The notes below the pieces were generated by a model. The model was given only the letters and a program-made list of their open reading frames with translations, had not been told where the DNA came from and did no database searches. This document shows positions 60,585 to 64,000 of a DNA stretch of 64,000 nucleotides, one piece after another. Within the stretch, counting starts at the first letter, position 1, and every line of letters begins with the position of its first letter. The position numbers were made by a program, and so were the translations under genes. The DNA is from Gracilimonas sp. (GTDB lineage: Bacteria; Bacteroidota; Rhodothermia; Balneolales; Balneolaceae), in the NCBI RefSeq assembly GCF_040218225.1, contig NZ_JAVJQO010000007.1, positions 62,001 through 126,000 on the forward strand. The letters are read 5' to 3'.

Positions 60585-62728
60585 TGAAAAAAGATTTCTC
60601 CAAAATAGACTTTAAACCAAATGGTAAGACTGATCAGAAAACTAACCATCAGGATACATGGGAGACCCCTGAGCAGATTTCTGTAAAGTCCCGTTTCTCA
60701 AAAGAGGACATCAAAAAGCTGGAACATCTGGATTATGCAGCCGGCATTCCTCCCTATCTTCGCGGACCTTATTCCACGATGTATGCCGTTCGTCCCTGGA
60801 CTATCCGTCAGTACGCTGGATTTTCTACTGCAGAAGAATCCAATGCTTTTTACCGCCGAAATCTTGAAGCCGGTCAAAAAGGGCTCTCTGTAGCGTTTGA
60901 TCTGGCTACACATCGTGGTTATGATTCCGACCATCCCAGAGTTTCCGGAGATGTAGGCAAAGCCGGAGTGGCTATTGATTCGGTGGAGGATATGAAAATT
61001 CTCTTTGATCAAATTCCGCTGGATAAAATGTCTGTTTCCATGACCATGAACGGAGCCGTAATCCCGGTGATGGCTTTCTATATTGTCGCTGCGGAGGAAC
61101 AAGGCGTGAAACCAGAACAGCTTTCAGGGACCATTCAGAATGACATCCTGAAAGAATTTATGGTTCGGAATACCTATATCTATCCGCCAGAACCGTCTAT
61201 GAAAATCATTGGTGACATTTTTGAGTACACCTCTCAAAATATGCCCCGATTTAATTCCATTTCTATTAGTGGATATCATATGCAGGAAGCCGGTGCAACC
61301 TGTGACATCGAACTTGCCTATACACTGGCAGATGGTTTGGAATATCTTCGAACAGGAATTGAAGCTGGTATGGATATCGATGATTTTGCCCCTCGAATAT
61401 CTTTTTTCTGGGCCATTGGAATGAATCATTTTATGGAAATTGCCAAGATGCGGGCTGCTCGGTTACTATGGGCTAAAATTGTGAAGTCTTTTAACCCCAA
61501 GAATCCAAAATCGCTTTCACTAAGAACGCATTGCCAAACTTCTGGCTGGAGCCTCACAGAACAAGATCCATTTAATAATGTAGCACGAACAACAGTAGAG
61601 GCAATGGCAGCTGCACTGGGCCACACTCAATCTCTGCACACTAATGCTTTGGATGAAGCTATTGCACTGCCTACTGATTTCTCTGCCCGAATTGCCCGAA
61701 ATACGCAACTGTTTTTACAGGAAGAAACAGGAATCACTAAAGCGGTGGACCCATGGGCTGGTTCTTACTATGTAGAATACCTTACGGATCAAATTGCGAG
61801 ACGAGCCTGGTCGCTTATTGGTGAAGTGGAAGAATTGGGCGGAATGGCGAAAGCTATCGAAACGGGTATCCCGAAAATGCGCATTGAAGAAGCGGCTGCA
61901 AGAAAACAGGCCCGCATCGACTCTGGCAAAGACACGATAGTAGGCGTAAATAAATTTCAGACTGAGGAGAAATCCGAGATCGAAGTATTGGAAGTTGACA
62001 ACGTGAAAGTTCGAAAATCTCAGATTGAGCGCATCAATAAAATGAAGGAGGAACGGAATGATGAAGCCGTTCAAGCTTCACTCGATAAGCTTACAAAATG
62101 CGCGGAATCAGGAGAAGGAAATTTATTAGCTTTAGCAGTTGATGCTGCCCGGGAGCGGGCTACCCTTGGCGAAATTTCTGATGCCATGGAAAAGGCCTTT
62201 GGGCGGTATAAAGCAACCATTAAATCTATTTCCGGCGTGTATTCTTCTGAATTAAAAAACAACGATCAGTTTAAAGAAGCCCTTAATTTAGCTGATAAAT
62301 TTGCTGAACTAGATGGGCGTCGCCCGCGCATTATGGTCGCTAAAATGGGACAGGATGGTCACGATCGGGGCGCAAAAGTAATTTCTACCAGCTTTGCCGA
62401 TTTGGGTTTTGATGTGGATATCGGCCCTCTTTTCCAAACACCGCAGGAGGCTGCCCGTCAAGCTGTAGAAAATGACGTCCACATTCTCGGGGTTTCAAGT
62501 CTTGCGGGTGGACATAAAACACTGGTTCCCGAGGTTATTGAAGAGCTTAGAAAACAAGGCCGCGGAGATATCATCGTTATTGCTGGTGGTGTCATCCCTC
62601 AACAAGACTACGATTTTCTTTATAATGCCGGAGTAACTGCCGTTTTCGGCCCGGGAACTGTTATACCTAAAGCAGCTAAACAAATTCTGGAAGTACTTAT
62701 TGAGAATTATTCAGATAACGGTCAATGA
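60584..62728 (+). CDS. mutB: Methylmalonyl-CoA mutase large (catalytic) subunit
   Basis: Interconverts (R)-methylmalonyl-CoA and succinyl-CoA with adenosylcobalamin. 714 residues, the standard alpha-subunit length. The substrate-binding barrel has '[20 protein letters not shown]' (about 67-86), '[20 protein letters not shown]' (about 225-244) and '[17 protein letters not shown]'-like '[20 protein letters not shown]'. The C-terminal B12 domain has '[16 protein letters not shown]' with D591-x-H593, the histidine replacing dimethylbenzimidazole, then '[16 protein letters not shown]' and '[15 protein letters not shown]'. mutA overlaps its start and meaB overlaps its stop (ATGA). No methylmalonyl-CoA epimerase is in the window. 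Confidence 0.97.
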   Translation: MKKDFSKIDFKPNGKTDQKTNHQDTWETPEQISVKSRFSKEDIKKLEHLDYAAGIPPYLRGPYSTMYAVRPWTIRQYAGFSTAEESNAFYRRNLEAGQKGLSVAFDLATHRGYDSDHPRVSGDVGKAGVAIDSVEDMKILFDQIPLDKMSVSMTMNGAVIPVMAFYIVAAEEQGVKPEQLSGTIQNDILKEFMVRNTYIYPPEPSMKIIGDIFEYTSQNMPRFNSISISGYHMQEAGATCDIELAYTLADGLEYLRTGIEAGMDIDDFAPRISFFWAIGMNHFMEIAKMRAARLLWAKIVKSFNPKNPKSLSLRTHCQTSGWSLTEQDPFNNVARTTVEAMAAALGHTQSLHTNALDEAIALPTDFSARIARNTQLFLQEETGITKAVDPWAGSYYVEYLTDQIARRAWSLIGEVEELGGMAKAIETGIPKMRIEEAAARKQARIDSGKDTIVGVNKFQTEEKSEIEVLEVDNVKVRKSQIERINKMKEERNDEAVQASLDKLTKCAESGEGNLLALAVDAARERATLGEISDAMEKAFGRYKATIKSISGVYSSELKNNDQFKEALNLADKFAELDGRRPRIMVAKMGQDGHDRGAKVISTSFADLGFDVDIGPLFQTPQEAARQAVENDVHILGVSSLAGGHKTLVPEVIEELRKQGRGDIIVIAGGVIPQQDYDFLYNAGVTAVFGPGTVIPKAAKQILEVLIENYSDNGQ

Positions 62729-63717
62729 GTAAAAAAGACATCCCAGCTAAAGATTATATAGATGGTATTTTATCGGGAAACCGAATGCTTTTAAGCCGTG
62801 CCATTACCCTTATCGAAAGCACGAAACAAGAGCATCAGAATTTAGCCCAGGAAATTATTGAAGGATGCCTGCCTCATTCCGGCAATTCCATTCGCATCGG
62901 TATCACCGGTGTACCCGGTGTGGGTAAGAGCACCTTTATTGAAGCCTTTGGAAATTATGTGATTGAGGAGAAAAATCGGTCTTTAGCTGTTCTTGCGGTT
63001 GATCCTTCCAGTTCTAAAACACGCGGAAGTATCTTAGGCGATAAAACCCGCATGGAGACGCTATCTAATCATCCCAATGCCTACATCCGCCCCACCCCAA
63101 CCTCGGGCTCTCTCGGTGGAGTGGCAAGGAGTACACGGGAAACCATCACCCTCTGTGAAGCAACAGGCTTTGATACCATCCTCATAGAAACCGTTGGAGT
63201 AGGTCAATCGGAAACGGCCGTTCACTCTATGGTTGATTTCTTTTTATTATTGATGCTGGCTGGAGCAGGAGATGAACTCCAGGGTATTAAACGCGGCATT
63301 ATGGAAATGGCCGATTCCATTGTCATCAATAAAGCAGACTCTGGTAATGAGGATGCTGCCAAGCGGGCTATGGCCGAGTACAAAAATGCATTGCACCTTT
63401 TCCCGCCCACCGAATCCGGCTGGATTCCCAAAGTAACAACCTGTTCAGCTTTTCATTACAAGGGTATCCCGGAGGTTTGGAATATCGTTGACGAGTTTAT
63501 CCGGCACACAAAAGCCAAAAGTTATTTCGAACTACAGCGGAAAGAACAGGCCAACTACTGGCTGAATGAAAGCATCAACCAGGAATTACATCAGGCATTT
63601 TATGGGGATGCAGACCTGAAATCGAAATTAGAAACCTACCGAAAGCAGGTTCAGGAAGGAAAAATATCTTCCTACAAAGCCGCCAAAGATTTAATGAAAG
63701 AGTTTTTGGATAGGTAG
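62725..63717 (+). CDS. meaB: Methylmalonyl-CoA mutase-associated GTPase MeaB
   Basis: G3E-family P-loop GTPase that protects and repairs methylmalonyl-CoA mutase by gating adenosylcobalamin delivery. 330 residues, the normal length. Walker A is '[20 protein letters not shown]' (about 57-76), '[20 protein letters not shown]' (about 90-109) contains the switch I/G2 region with the base-specific 'DPSS', '[12 protein letters not shown]' (about 153-164) switch II/Walker B, and 'VINKAD' the guanine-specific NKxD. The C-terminal helices ('[20 protein letters not shown]') are the dimerisation arm. It overlaps mutB by 4 bp, so the three-gene operon is complete. An imperfect long hairpin follows. Confidence 0.96.
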   Translation: MSKKDIPAKDYIDGILSGNRMLLSRAITLIESTKQEHQNLAQEIIEGCLPHSGNSIRIGITGVPGVGKSTFIEAFGNYVIEEKNRSLAVLAVDPSSSKTRGSILGDKTRMETLSNHPNAYIRPTPTSGSLGGVARSTRETITLCEATGFDTILIETVGVGQSETAVHSMVDFFLLLMLAGAGDELQGIKRGIMEMADSIVINKADSGNEDAAKRAMAEYKNALHLFPPTESGWIPKVTTCSAFHYKGIPEVWNIVDEFIRHTKAKSYFELQRKEQANYWLNESINQELHQAFYGDADLKSKLETYRKQVQEGKISSYKAAKDLMKEFLDR

Positions 63718-63769
63718 TTCGTTATTCGGGGTCCCACGACCAACGGTTAACCATTTCCCGATTAACGAA
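63718..63769. terminator. Long imperfect hairpin between meaB and the diadenylate cyclase gene
   Basis: TTCGTTATTCGGG (63718-63730) and CCCGATTAACGAA (63757-63769) pair at 12 of 13 positions with a 26-nt loop that itself holds the palindrome GGTTAACC. It fills the space between the convergent genes. There is no T-tract, so it may be a Rho-type 3' end or a small repeat element. Confidence 0.45.
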
Positions 63770-63772
63770 ACC

Positions 63773-64000
63773 CTAATTAAGCTTCATATCGGCCTGGGCA
63801 GAACTGAAGGCCACGTCTTCATCAAACTTCTGGCTGCCGAAAGTTTCTTCCATTTCAGCTCGCAGTTTCTGGATGGTAAGCCCACTGGTAAGCGCTCCGT
63901 TTCTGGCTATAGAAATACGACCGGTTTCTTCCGATACTGCGATCACAAATACATTATTTGATTCACTGATTCCTACAGCTGCACGGTGCCGGGTTCCAAA
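63773..64000 (-). CDS. Diadenylate cyclase (CdaA/DisA_N), C-terminal 75 residues
   Basis: The frame is open to the window's right edge, so only the end is seen. 'FGTRHRAAVGISESNNVFVI' followed by 'AVSEETGRISIARNGALTSG' is the second half of the DisA_N catalytic domain, with the RHR motif that binds the ATP phosphates and the conserved S-E-E-T-G. The enzyme condenses two ATP into c-di-AMP, which controls K+ transport and osmotic balance. The short C-terminus ('VAFSSAQADMKLN') with no further domain fits a CdaA-type membrane cyclase rather than DisA, but the N-terminal helices lie outside the window. Confidence 0.88.
   Translation of the reverse strand, partial: FGTRHRAAVGISESNNVFVIAVSEETGRISIARNGALTSGLTIQKLRAEMEETFGSQKFDEDVAFSSAQADMKLN

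Noticed and set aside
1-64000. CRISPR array, prophage, insertion sequence or rRNA operon
   Set aside because: No regularly spaced repeats, transposase, phage structural gene or rRNA sequence was recognised on either strand.

Overview
The window looks like chromosomal DNA from a Bacteroidota-like bacterium, most probably of the Balneolota/Rhodothermota side (inference). The reasons are a SusC/SusD outer-membrane pair, a type IX secretion C-terminal sorting domain of the 'YPNPFNPSTNI' kind, weak or absent Shine-Dalgarno sequences on most genes, and a TTG-N20-TATCTTTG promoter in front of the only tRNA gene. I see no IS element, prophage, CRISPR array or rRNA.

Layout. 1-12 kb is a surface-polysaccharide region. 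A + strand set (YfhO-like membrane protein cut by the window edge, a GT4 glycosyltransferase, a WecB epimerase) faces a nine-gene - strand operon: flippase, three methyltransferases, a sulfotransferase, a FemAB/GNAT-like protein, two polysaccharide-deacetylase-fold proteins and a GT4 glycosyltransferase. The operon is visibly AT-richer than the housekeeping DNA. 12-26 kb is core metabolism and maintenance: hisS, an APC permease fused to EIIA-like and RCK_C domains, a CPA1 antiporter, lysA, a BaiN/HI0933-type flavoprotein, lysC, a CNNM/CBS protein, an RluD-type pseudouridine synthase and recN. A small four-helix-bundle gene bounded by an exact 18-bp inverted repeat sits between the last two.

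26-40 kb holds a T9SS-exported haem protein, a large FAD/Fe-S 2-hydroxyacid dehydrogenase, an sdpR/sdpI-like operon with an alpha/beta hydrolase, an L-2-hydroxyglutarate oxidase, susD/susC, a TlpA lipoprotein and ahcY. 40-57 kb is signalling-rich: a STAS protein, tRNA-Arg(ACG), a multi-PAS HisKA_3 kinase with its LuxR-type regulator, a degenerate receiver, an eight-PAS protein with a HisKA_2-like dimerisation helix but a ruined ATPase domain, a GAF kinase, an ECF42-like sigma factor with its YCII partner, a hybrid kinase and a PAS-only protein. 57-64 kb carries an acyl-CoA dehydrogenase, divergent from a mutA-mutB-meaB propionate/methylmalonyl-CoA operon, and the end of a CdaA/DisA-type diadenylate cyclase gene.

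The most interesting structure lies in small elements and degenerate proteins: the four-helix-bundle cassette and a related AT-rich repeat translated inside mutA, a 35-nt element shared between 24.0 and 41.1 kb, an orphan terminator suggesting a small RNA upstream of the signalling cluster, and the pseudo-kinase/pseudo-receiver pair.
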